Below are positions 1 through 5,596 of a stretch of 7,460 bases of DNA, piece after piece. The stretch's first letter is position 1; the number at the start of each line of letters is the position of its first letter. Position numbers and translations under genes: made by a program. The notes under the pieces were generated by a model that saw only the letters and a list, made by a program, of their open reading frames with translations, was not told the origin of the DNA and ran no database searches. The DNA is from Deltaproteobacteria bacterium RIFCSPLOWO2_02_56_12 (GTDB lineage: Bacteria > Desulfobacterota > Binatia > UBA9968): the NCBI GenBank assembly GCA_001799045.1, contig MGRY01000139.1, forward strand, positions 1-7,460, given 5' to 3'.

Positions 1-49
1 TCTTCCGGGCCGGCGTTTTAGCCTTGTTTTCTCTTCTATTTTTTCCCAC
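1..49 (-). CDS. Possible 5' end of a further gene, cut by the left edge
   Basis: A GTG codon at 47-49 is preceded on the minus strand by AAGGAG with a 5-base spacer. It opens a frame that stays open for 16 codons to the window edge, beginning MGKNRRENKAK and very basic. An in-frame TAG lies a few codons upstream, so GTG is the only start in this frame. It would be the next gene of the operon, about 80 bases after the stop of the 145-aa secreted protein. The piece is too short for any family assignment and could be chance. Confidence 0.25.
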   Translation of the reverse strand, partial: MGKNRRENKAKTPARK

Positions 50-127
50 GACGGCTCCTTTCTATTTCCACAGCTTTTTCCTCCATTTTGTTTGACGAGA
101 TCCCCGGTTTTTCTCTCGACGGCTGTT

Positions 128-565
128 TCATTGAGAAAGATCCCAGCGTAAAGACCGTTCTTTAACTCCGGCAATGTCTTTGATGACGAGCTCCAGCCGC
201 TTAGCCCCAGAAGCAGATTTTGGAAAAGCAAGAGTAACCTCGCGGTGATGACCTCCCCCTTTGTTCTCCATTTGCGTGGGCTGATAATCCTTACCCACCT
301 CGTCCCGCAGGACAGTTAGGTTCTTGAGATCGAAAGCATCAAGGTCCACTGAGTGGGTATCCAAGACCACTTGAAAGCGCGGGCCTTCTGCACCTTTCCA
401 AATGAGATAGCTCACTTTTACTGTGACGCCTCCGCCAGAATGGGTGCGAGTCAACCCGGCCGCTGCCGCCCCGAAACTCTGGCCGGCGCCACTCAGACTG
501 ATCAGGATTACCCCGCTCAGTAACAACAAAGCCTGACTTTTCGTTCTCCTTACAATATCCGCCAT
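128..565 (-). CDS. Secreted or periplasmic protein of unknown function, 145 aa
   Basis: I do not recognise a family. From the chosen start, residues 1-33 form a signal peptide or N-terminal anchor: MADIVRRTKS, then a Leu/Ile-rich core, then a small-residue AGQSFGAAAA stretch. The rest (about 45-145) alternates short hydrophobic strands with charged turns, such as VTVKVSYLIW, RFQVVLDTHSV, REVTLAFP and RLELVIKDI. This looks like a small beta-sandwich domain. It has a GGGHH element at 103-107 and no cysteines. The start at 563-565 is chosen because AAGGAGG stands 8 bases upstream and the signal sequence begins there. An in-frame ATG 15 codons earlier overlaps the stop of the preceding methyltransferase-like gene as ATGA, so coupling may deliver ribosomes. 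It is the last complete gene of the run, and a role outside the cytoplasm in metal tolerance is inferred from context only. Confidence 0.7.
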   Translation of the reverse strand: MADIVRRTKSQALLLLSGVILISLSGAGQSFGAAAAGLTRTHSGGGVTVKVSYLIWKGAEGPRFQVVLDTHSVDLDAFDLKNLTVLRDEVGKDYQPTQMENKGGGHHREVTLAFPKSASGAKRLELVIKDIAGVKERSLRWDLSQ

Positions 566-573
566 GATGTTGA

Positions 574-580
574 CCTCCTT
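574..580 (-). promoter_or_regulatory. Ribosome binding site deciding the start of the 145-aa secreted protein
   Basis: AAGGAGG on the minus strand lies 8 bases before the ATG at 563-565. It favours this start over the in-frame ATG at 608-610, whose best upstream match is GGAG about 9 bases away and which would place a polar segment before the signal peptide. Confidence 0.65.
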
Positions 581-606
581 CTTTGTTTGCCAGAGTTCAA
601 TTCCGT

Positions 607-1260
607 TCATACTTCGTTTCTCCGCATAGCACCGCCAAAGCGGGGGAAGAAACCGGGCGTGACGGAAGCGTAACGCTGATACTCATCGCCAAATTCTGCC
701 ATCACCTCCCGTTCCTCCCTTCCAGCCAGCCTGACGTACATCGTTACCAGCACAGGAAACATCAACAGCGTCAAGATCGTCGGCCACTGAAGCAGGAAAC
801 CGAACATAATCACTATAAACCCGGCATACTGTGGGTGACGCATATTCGCATACGGACCGGCGGTCGCCAGCGTACGGGTTTGCTGCGCCTCGTAGAGCAC
901 CCTCCAAGCGATTCCGAGCCAGATAAGTCCGCCAAAAATGAGCACATCGCTGAGGAGATGAAGTGGGTTAGAATGGGGATCGCCTCTTAAGCCGAACAGC
1001 GTCTGCCATAGATGCCCGGCATCATGAGAAAGGAAATCGATTTCGGGATAGCGGCCAACCAGCCAGCCGGAAAGCAGGTAAATGGTCAAGGGAAAGCCAT
1101 ACATCTCGGCAAAGAGCGCTACGATGAAGGCAGAAAAAGCCCCAAAGGAGCGCCAGTCCCGGGAGGTCCTCGGCTTGGTGAAGCTGAAGGCAAAAATAAT
1201 AAAAATCAGCGAGTTGATAATTACCAAGGACCAAAGGCCGTATTCCGGTGAGTCGTTCAT
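607..1260 (-). CDS. Isoprenylcysteine carboxylmethyltransferase-like integral membrane protein
   Basis: This is a 217-aa polytopic membrane protein of the ICMT/PEMT-like superfamily. Visible helices are near residues 9-27, 38-66, 103-120 and 148-175. The C-terminal half carries the family signature: GPY at 135-137, MRHPQYAG at 140-147, RLAGREER at 177-184 and FGDEYQRY at 190-197. In characterised members these regions form the S-adenosylmethionine site and active face. The methyl acceptor of the bacterial relatives is generally unknown and cannot be read here. The start codon overlaps the stop of the DUF2933-like gene (ATGA), and GGGGAG lies about 7 bases upstream. Its stop overlaps an alternative start of the next gene in the same way. 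Such genes commonly sit beside metal-transport genes, but the link to copper here is inference. The family call is confident and the exact reaction is not. Confidence 0.85.
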   Translation of the reverse strand: MNDSPEYGLWSLVIINSLIFIIFAFSFTKPRTSRDWRSFGAFSAFIVALFAEMYGFPLTIYLLSGWLVGRYPEIDFLSHDAGHLWQTLFGLRGDPHSNPLHLLSDVLIFGGLIWLGIAWRVLYEAQQTRTLATAGPYANMRHPQYAGFIVIMFGFLLQWPTILTLLMFPVLVTMYVRLAGREEREVMAEFGDEYQRYASVTPGFFPRFGGAMRRNEV

Positions 1261-1496
1261 TCTTCATCTCCCCTAGGACTATGCTTATGGGTTTCCCCGG
1301 GCCCACCATGCCCGCCGTGCATCAGCCAGTGCAACAACGGGCAGGCAAGCAGCAACAGGTAAGGCAGGAATCCCAAGAGATGTGCCCGGTGCTCAGTGAC
1401 TAGAAAGAAACCGATAATGGCAAGGAACCCGATCAAGACCAGGCCTGTTCGAGACCTTAGCCAGCCCCTTATTTGTGATTGCCCTTTGTTGTCCAT
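1257..1496 (-). CDS. DUF2933-like small membrane protein, 79 aa
   Basis: The protein has a short polar N-terminus, two hydrophobic segments (about 18-33 and 39-56) and a His/Gly-rich tail. The RSRTGLVLIGFLAIIGFFLV stretch, then ACPLLHWLMH and GGHGG at 51-65, matches the DUF2933 pattern as I know it. The role of DUF2933 is undescribed. The family often occurs near heavy-metal genes, and Cys52 with His56, 60, 63, 70 and 72 could bind metal. The start at 1494-1496 gives the usual family length and lies 4 bases after the stop of the upstream 22-aa reading frame, so it is probably translated by coupling; its own upstream site is only AGG. A start further upstream at 1535 would overlap that micropeptide out of frame and add no family sequence. 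The stop overlaps the next start (ATGA). Confidence 0.8.
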   Translation of the reverse strand: MDNKGQSQIRGWLRSRTGLVLIGFLAIIGFFLVTEHRAHLLGFLPYLLLLACPLLHWLMHGGHGGPGETHKHSPRGDEE

Positions 1497-1500
1497 CTGC

Positions 1501-1569
1501 CTAAAAGTAGAACAGAAATGCCAGGAACCAGCCAAACAGTCCGTAACCCATTCCCCAACTACTCATCAT
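1501..1569 (-). CDS. 22-aa single-helix membrane micropeptide
   Basis: This minus-strand frame has its ATG at 1567-1569 and a TAG stop at 1501-1503. It encodes MMSSWGMGYGLFGW followed by FLAFLFYF, a Gly/Trp/Met-rich start running into one hydrophobic helix. Its ATG overlaps the TGA of the Spy-like gene (ATGA), and its stop lies 4 bases before the DUF2933-like start, so it fills the gap exactly. AAAGGGG lies directly upstream of the double ATG. The composition resembles the N-terminal segment of small SHOCT-type membrane proteins found in metal-resistance loci, but no SHOCT tail is present. It may be a real small membrane peptide, a translational coupling device or a remnant. The packing and membrane-like composition support a real gene, but it is too short for homology to prove. 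Confidence 0.5.
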   Translation of the reverse strand: MMSSWGMGYGLFGWFLAFLFYF

Positions 1570-2063
1570 CCCCTTTGGCGACGGGAAGGCAGCCCCCCCT
1601 GTTCGAGAAGGGCCTGGAGCCTGTTTTCCTGGTCGGTGCTCAGGAGGGCCCTGCCCTGATCAATCGCTTTGATCCGGCCCAAACGGAGAGCCACCTTCAG
1701 CCCTTCTATCTTCCGGAGGGTAGCCTCTACCCTAGACAGATCCACCGGCACCTGTCTTAGCAATACGTCCAACTCTTTTTCCGCAGCCTCTAGCTCCGTG
1801 ATCCGTTGAGCAGCCTCTTGCTGGAAGTCCGAGCGGATAACTTCAAGAGAGCGGACCTGCTCGGCCGAGAGGCTTAGATCCTGCTGATGATCGAGCATGA
1901 GGGTGATGAGTGGCCTATCAGCGGAAGCTCGGGAAAAACCCATCATTCCATGGGCTGGTCCCATCATCCGGCCGTCTGGTGATGTTTGAGCCCCGGCAAA
2001 GCCTCCGATACCGCTTAAAATCAGCATGAGCACCACCACTGAAATGACCGTCGTCCTTTTCAT
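1566..2063 (-). CDS. Spy/CpxP/ZraP-like periplasmic metal-stress protein, 165 aa
   Basis: Residues 1-25 form a signal peptide (MKRTTVISVV, hydrophobic core, AGA cleavage context). A Met/His-rich linker follows, with GRMMGPAHGMMG at 31-42. The rest is helical and charged, with a LSLSAEQV element at 63-70 and a second LSTDQ element at 141-145. These resemble the paired LTxxQ motifs of the Spy/CpxP/ZraP family. Characterised members are periplasmic, form helical dimers or larger rings, and act as chaperones or zinc/copper-responsive protectors. The 165-aa length is typical. The start is fixed by AGGAGG 7 bases upstream and by the signal peptide; the longer upstream frame is Arg-rich and implausible. 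The stop overlaps the micropeptide start. The Met/His linker fits Cu(I) binding, which is inference. Confidence 0.82.
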   Translation of the reverse strand: MKRTTVISVVVLMLILSGIGGFAGAQTSPDGRMMGPAHGMMGFSRASADRPLITLMLDHQQDLSLSAEQVRSLEVIRSDFQQEAAQRITELEAAEKELDVLLRQVPVDLSRVEATLRKIEGLKVALRLGRIKAIDQGRALLSTDQENRLQALLEQGGLPSRRQRG

Positions 2064-2070
2064 CTTATTT

Positions 2071-2076
2071 CCTCCT
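2071..2076 (-). promoter_or_regulatory. Ribosome binding site deciding the start of the Spy-like gene
   Basis: AGGAGG on the minus strand stands 7 bases before the ATG at 2061-2063. It shows that the open frame continuing upstream to 2315 is not part of the protein; that upstream frame overlaps the 74-aa gene out of frame. Confidence 0.75.
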
Positions 2077-2119
2077 TTTTTGACAAAACGTTTGCTTACA
2101 ACATTTTTCTCCCCGGGAA

Positions 2120-2344
2120 TCAGCAGCAGCCGCGGCCGCTGCGTCGCGTTGTGGACCCCGCCGCCTGCTCCTCGCCATGGCCCGCGTGCCCGTCGTCGCT
2201 CGCTGTCGTGCGCTGTGACGATTCCGAGCCGTGCGACCCATGACTGCCCATGCCACAGCCGTCCTGCCGGAATATAAACCAAACGACTCCAGCCCCTACT
2301 ACTGCTACTAGCCAAACCCAGTTCGCCTGTATGAACTCAAGCAT
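2120..2344 (-). CDS. Small membrane protein with His/Cys-rich tail, 74 aa
   Basis: One N-terminal transmembrane helix (about residues 8-26, MLEFIQANWVWLVAVVGAG onward) is followed by a metal-ligand-rich tail. The tail contains GCGMGSHGSHG (29-39), GHAGHG (52-57) and a terminal GCC (72-74). It resembles small putative metal-binding membrane proteins seen near copper and mercury genes, but I cannot assign a named family with certainty. The start at 2342-2344 is set by AAGGAGGTGAG upstream and directly precedes the hydrophobic helix. The gene overlaps the end of the preceding 82-aa gene by 8 bases, with its ribosome binding site inside that gene. A 56-base spacer with no clear hairpin separates it from the Spy-like gene. 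The tail side of the membrane is not certain; the charge pattern does not settle it. Confidence 0.75.
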   Translation of the reverse strand: MLEFIQANWVWLVAVVGAGVVWFIFRQDGCGMGSHGSHGSESSQRTTASDDGHAGHGEEQAAGSTTRRSGRGCC

Positions 2345-2585
2345 GATGCTCACCTCCTTCCTTGTAGACTTTTGTCGTACAGATCCCGAAACAAACCACA
2401 ACGAGTATCCCAAACACGACTAGAGCCACTGCCCCGGCCGCCTTCCACCCAAAGAATGGAGCAACAATCAGCAACACCAGGGGAAGGCAGCAGAGCCAAA
2501 CCATCAAGGTCATGGACATGGGTGTCCCAACATCTCTCTTCCCCCCTGCACTTGCTTCATTCACGGCTACGAGCTTTCTGAACAT
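2337..2585 (-). CDS. Small two-helix membrane protein of unknown function, 82 aa
   Basis: A polar N-terminus of about 22 residues is followed by two hydrophobic segments, near 27-45 (TLMVWLCCLPLVLLIVAPFF) and 49-70. The end, CTTKVYKEGGEHHA, is charged and ends in two histidines. Cysteines occur in the helices (WLCCLP and VVCFGIC). The start at 2583-2585 has GGAG 6 bases upstream; an internal ATG at 2517-2519 would give a 60-aa protein beginning directly at the helix but has a weaker upstream site. The last codons contain the ribosome binding site of the 74-aa gene, implying coupled translation. I do not recognise the family. Confidence 0.65.
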   Translation of the reverse strand: MFRKLVAVNEASAGGKRDVGTPMSMTLMVWLCCLPLVLLIVAPFFGWKAAGAVALVVFGILVVVCFGICTTKVYKEGGEHHA

Positions 2586-2625
2586 CTCTCACTCCAAATT
2601 ACCCAACATCGTTGAACAGCCTACG

Positions 2626-2856
2626 CTACCTCATTCTTCGTCTCCTAAAGTAGCTGGTGTAGAGCGGCATGGTAACAATCATCGAGAGAATAAAAGACCA
2701 AATAGCTCCTCCGATAACAGCAGGCGTTGGGTACCCACCCACGATTTGACCCAGCGCTACAAAGAGAACGACTACGGTCAATGACGTCCCGGTATAGCAA
2801 AGCGCGCTAAGGCGCAGAGTGTTCTTATCCACTGCTGAAGCAGTCCTGGTCTCCAT
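2626..2856 (-). CDS. Small two-helix membrane protein of unknown function, 76 aa
   Basis: The protein has a short polar N-terminus (METRTASAVDKN), two hydrophobic segments (about 16-38 and 45-66) separated by GGYPTP, and a strongly basic end, YFRRRRMR, which should lie in the cytoplasm. AAGGAGGTAAG precedes the ATG and is contained in the last codons and stop of copA, only 4 bases before this gene. The two are therefore almost certainly co-translated. It contains no metal-ligand clusters. I do not recognise a named family; a small partner or stabiliser of the ATPase is possible from position alone. Confidence 0.72.
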   Translation of the reverse strand: METRTASAVDKNTLRLSALCYTGTSLTVVVLFVALGQIVGGYPTPAVIGGAIWSFILSMIVTMPLYTSYFRRRRMR

Positions 2857-2860
2857 TTAC

Positions 2861-5500
2861 TTACCTCCTTCGTATCTCGCTTCCGTGCCCCGCGAACGAC
2901 GGCTCCAGAGAAGGCGTTTTCCCTGGAAGCGCCTTCTCTCGCTTCAATGTGGGAGCGAAGCGTTTCAACAGCAGGGTATTGAGTGTGACGCTGAGAGAGC
3001 TCACCGCCATGAGAAGCGCAGCCAGCTCCGGGCTTACAACCAGCTTGAAAAATGGATAAAGGAGTCCCGCGCCAATCGGGATGCTAGCCACGTTGTAGCT
3101 GAAGGCCCAAAACAGATTCTGTTTAACCTTGCGCATCGTAGCGTTGGCTACCTCCATAGCGACAACCACGTCTCTCAAATCCTCCTTGATGAGGATGACA
3201 TGGCCCGTTTCTTTGGCCACGTCAGTGCCCGATCCAATGGCGATCCCCACATTGGCCTGGGCAAGCGCAGGAGCGTCGTTAACACCATCTCCCACCATCG
3301 CCACTCTTTTCCCCGTAGCTTGTAGCTCTTTGACCTTCTCCGCCTTGTCTTGCGGCAGCACCTCGGCGAGGACGCGGTCGATCTTTACCTTCCGAGCAAT
3401 CGCTTCGGCAGTGCGCCGGTTGTCACCGGTGATCATCAATACCTCTAACCCAAGTCGATGAAGCTCCTCCACGGCTTCGACCGAGTAATCCTTAAGCGTG
3501 TCCGCCACAGCAATAATTCCTGCGGGCTTTCCCTCGGCGGCGACAAGCATCGCCGTCTTGCCGTCGTTCTCCAAAGCCTCGGCTTGAGAGAGCAGCGCCT
3601 CGAATGGAACACCCCTTTCCTTCATAAGCTTGCGGTTGCCGAGAAGGATCTTTCGCCCCTGCCACTCGGCTTCAACGCCGTGGCCGGGGATAGAGTCAAA
3701 CCGATCCGCGTCCGGCACCTCAAGTCCCCGCTCCTTGGCTCCCCGAACGATCGCTTCTCCCAAAGGATGCTCTGAATTCTTCTCCGCCACGGCGGCAAGC
3801 AACAAGACCGCCTTTTCACCCTCCAAACCTTGAACCTTGAACTTTGAACCTTCGGCTGAGCTCAGGTCGAAGCCTTGAGCCACGATCACATCCGTGACTG
3901 ACGGTTCGCCCTTAGTTAGCGTCCCGGTTTTGTCGAAAATGATCGCATCCAGCTTCGATGTCGCCTCTATCGCGTCTGCTCCTTTGAAGAGTACCCCGTG
4001 CTCGGCGGCCTTCCCTGTTCCGGCCATCATGGCAGAGGGAGTAGCCATTCCCACAGCGCAGGGGCAGGAGATCACCAGAACACTAATGGAAATGAGGATG
4101 GCGAAGCCAAAGACGCCGATCTCCCCAAGGGCGTAGGGCGTGAGCAAAAATGTGCTCTGGGGATCGAAGAAGCGCCAATACCCCACGAAGAACCAGAAAA
4201 AAAACACGCTCAGAGCTAAGACGTGGACCCACAGGATGAAGTGTCCTGCCACCTTGTCGGCCAGCTTCTGGATGGGGGCCTTGGAAGCTTGCGCCTCCTC
4301 CACCAAGTGGATGATCTGCGCCAAGGCGGTCTCCCGTCCCACCTTAGTGGCGCGAAAGCGGAATGCGCCGGTTTTATTCATAGTCCCACCGATGACCTGA
4401 TCTCCCGTCTTCTTCTCCACGGGCATGCTTTCGCCGGTAAGCATCGACTCGTCCACCGCCGAGTAACCCTCGATGACAACTCCGTCGACAGGAATTCTTT
4501 CTCCAGGCCGAACGATAACCAGATCATCCACCAAGACCTCATCGGCCGGCAGCTCGATCTCTTTTCCTTTGCGAATCACTCTGGCGATTTTGGGCTGCAG
4601 CGCCATCAGCCGTCGAATGGCGTCGGAAGTCCGCCCACGAGTCAACGCCTCCAGCCACTTTCCCAGAACGATGAAGGCTGTAAGGAGCGCCGCCGACTCA
4701 AAGAAGACCGCTTTTTCACCTCCAAAGCCGGCGTCGGGCCAAAAGGTATTGACAACACCGATGAGGTAAGCGGCTCCAATTCCTGTGGCATAGAGAAGGT
4801 TCATATCCGTGACGCCATGCTTCAAGCCGCGCCAGCTATTGATGAAAAATTGCAAACCTGGGCCGAAGACCACCGGGGTTGTGAAGACGAAGAGGGTAAA
4901 CTTATCGCCCAAGAATTCCGGGACAAACTCAGGGAGTATCCAATATTCCCTGAAGGTCCCCAGCATGATAAGAAACGCCAGAGGCCAGGAGACAAGCATC
5001 CAAAATCCCTGGTGGCGGATGTCTCGCTGCCGTGCCTCGCGCTCCCGATCCAGGGCGGCTCTACCCTCCAGCTTTTCCTCTACGTCGTAACCCAGATCCC
5101 TGATCGTCTCCTTGATCTCTGCGGGGGAAACGATCCCAGCGTGGTACCAAACAGAAGCAGTTTCGGTACTGGAGTTGGGCTCCACCCGAGCCACTCCTGG
5201 CAGGTTTTCGAGCCCTTCTTTGACCACGCCCTCGCAATGAGCGCTGCGCATTCCAAACACCGAAAGGCTCAACTCGTCAGGCACAACCTCGTAACCCACA
5301 TCCTCAATGGCTCGGGCTATTTGCTGAAGGTCAGCCCGCTCCGGATCGTATTCCACCTGCGCCTTCTGAGCAGCGAAATTGACCTGGGCCTTTGAGACAC
5401 CCTTTAGGTTACTCAAAGCGGTCTCGATATGCGCCACACATGATGCGCAGCTCATGCCAGCGATCTTGAGGCTTATCTTACTCGTCATTTGTCCGCTCAT
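2861..5500 (-). CDS. copA: P1B-type Cu(I)-exporting ATPase, 879 aa
   Basis: This ATPase pumps Cu(I), and possibly Ag(I), from the cytoplasm across the inner membrane. The N-terminus holds two HMA domains: residues 8-72 with GMSCASC (Cys18, Cys21), and 76-142 where the motif is GMRSAHC, leaving only Cys89. Membrane helices follow from about 165. TGE at 355-357 is the actuator loop and Cys479-Pro-Cys481 the membrane metal site. Asp523 in DKTGTLT is phosphorylated, SEHPL has the His578-Pro579 nucleotide element, and GDGVND is at 737-742. SYN (801-803) and MAVSS (831-835) in the last helices identify the Cu(I) subgroup. The start at 5498-5500 has GGGAGG 10 bases upstream; the longer frame to 5584 begins with a GTG lacking a usable site. 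The nucleotide domain carries an extra segment, near 550-563, from a heptamer repeat. The end is basic (EIRRR) and contains the next gene's ribosome binding site. Confidence 0.97.
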   Translation of the reverse strand: MSGQMTSKISLKIAGMSCASCVAHIETALSNLKGVSKAQVNFAAQKAQVEYDPERADLQQIARAIEDVGYEVVPDELSLSVFGMRSAHCEGVVKEGLENLPGVARVEPNSSTETASVWYHAGIVSPAEIKETIRDLGYDVEEKLEGRAALDREREARQRDIRHQGFWMLVSWPLAFLIMLGTFREYWILPEFVPEFLGDKFTLFVFTTPVVFGPGLQFFINSWRGLKHGVTDMNLLYATGIGAAYLIGVVNTFWPDAGFGGEKAVFFESAALLTAFIVLGKWLEALTRGRTSDAIRRLMALQPKIARVIRKGKEIELPADEVLVDDLVIVRPGERIPVDGVVIEGYSAVDESMLTGESMPVEKKTGDQVIGGTMNKTGAFRFRATKVGRETALAQIIHLVEEAQASKAPIQKLADKVAGHFILWVHVLALSVFFFWFFVGYWRFFDPQSTFLLTPYALGEIGVFGFAILISISVLVISCPCAVGMATPSAMMAGTGKAAEHGVLFKGADAIEATSKLDAIIFDKTGTLTKGEPSVTDVIVAQGFDLSSAEGSKFKVQGLEGEKAVLLLAAVAEKNSEHPLGEAIVRGAKERGLEVPDADRFDSIPGHGVEAEWQGRKILLGNRKLMKERGVPFEALLSQAEALENDGKTAMLVAAEGKPAGIIAVADTLKDYSVEAVEELHRLGLEVLMITGDNRRTAEAIARKVKIDRVLAEVLPQDKAEKVKELQATGKRVAMVGDGVNDAPALAQANVGIAIGSGTDVAKETGHVILIKEDLRDVVVAMEVANATMRKVKQNLFWAFSYNVASIPIGAGLLYPFFKLVVSPELAALLMAVSSLSVTLNTLLLKRFAPTLKREKALPGKTPSLEPSFAGHGSEIRRR
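3828..3852. repeat. Heptamer tandem repeat inside copA, about 3.5 units
   Basis: On the plus strand the units are CCTTGAA (3828-3834), CCTTGAA (3835-3841), CTTTGAA (3842-3848) and a partial CCTT. On the coding strand this reads GTTCAAAG and GTTCAAGG units giving SKFKVQG at residues 552-558. It lies between the phosphorylation motif and the SEHPL motif in the nucleotide-binding domain, at a loop where the family normally has a shorter link. The number of bases added appears to keep the frame. Confidence 0.8.
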
Positions 5501-5596
5501 TTTGTTTTTTCCTCCCTGTACAACTTGGAAAAATTTACTCTTCGCATTTTCGTGCCTGTCTCCTAGTTTAGAGCCATAGGTCACCTCCGGCGCTTT
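5501..5596 (-). other. 96-base spacer between the Rieske gene and copA
   Basis: This is the second longest spacer in the cluster. It contains GGAGGTG at 5583-5589, followed by ATG at 5575-5577 and a stop after four codons (MALN), then the copA ribosome binding site at 5511-5516. There is no convincing promoter pair or terminator. A weak dyad, CCTA and TAGG separated by 11 bases, lies at 5562-5580 but is too short to call an operator. Whether copA is read from its own promoter cannot be settled by eye. Confidence 0.4.
5511..5516 (-). promoter_or_regulatory. Ribosome binding site deciding the copA start
   Basis: GGGAGG on the minus strand stands 10 bases, mostly A, before the ATG at 5498-5500. 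It supports an 879-aa product starting MSGQMTSK, shortly before the first HMA strand. The next in-frame ATG (codon 5) has no better site. Confidence 0.65.

Noticed and set aside
40..105. 16-codon minus-strand frame starting ATG GAG GAA near the left edge
   Set aside because: No ribosome binding site, very short, polar and ends in TAG; the GTG frame next to it has a better upstream site.
100..127. Possible terminator after the 145-aa gene (CGAGA and TCTCG arms)
   Set aside because: The stem is only 5 bases with a 13-base loop and no T run follows on the minus strand.
583..990. Plus-strand open frame opposite the methyltransferase-like gene
   Set aside because: The minus strand carries recognisable family motifs over the same bases; the plus product is low in hydrophobic order and lacks family features.
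2064..2315. N-terminal extension of the Spy-like protein
   Set aside because: The extension is Arg-rich, overlaps the 74-aa gene out of frame and precedes a perfect ribosome binding site plus signal peptide.
4223..5395. Long plus-strand open frame of 390 codons opposite copA
   Set aside because: It is the antisense shadow of a clearly conserved Cu(I) ATPase; the translation has no domain character and no ribosome binding site.
5562..5580. Dyad CCTA-N11-TAGG as a CueR-type operator
   Set aside because: Only four bases match per arm and there is no -35/-10 pair around it with correct spacing.
5501..5584. 28-codon N-terminal extension of CopA from a GTG
   Set aside because: The GTG is itself part of GGAGGTG, has no free upstream site, and the sequence is not conserved-looking; the ATG at 5498-5500 has a proper site.
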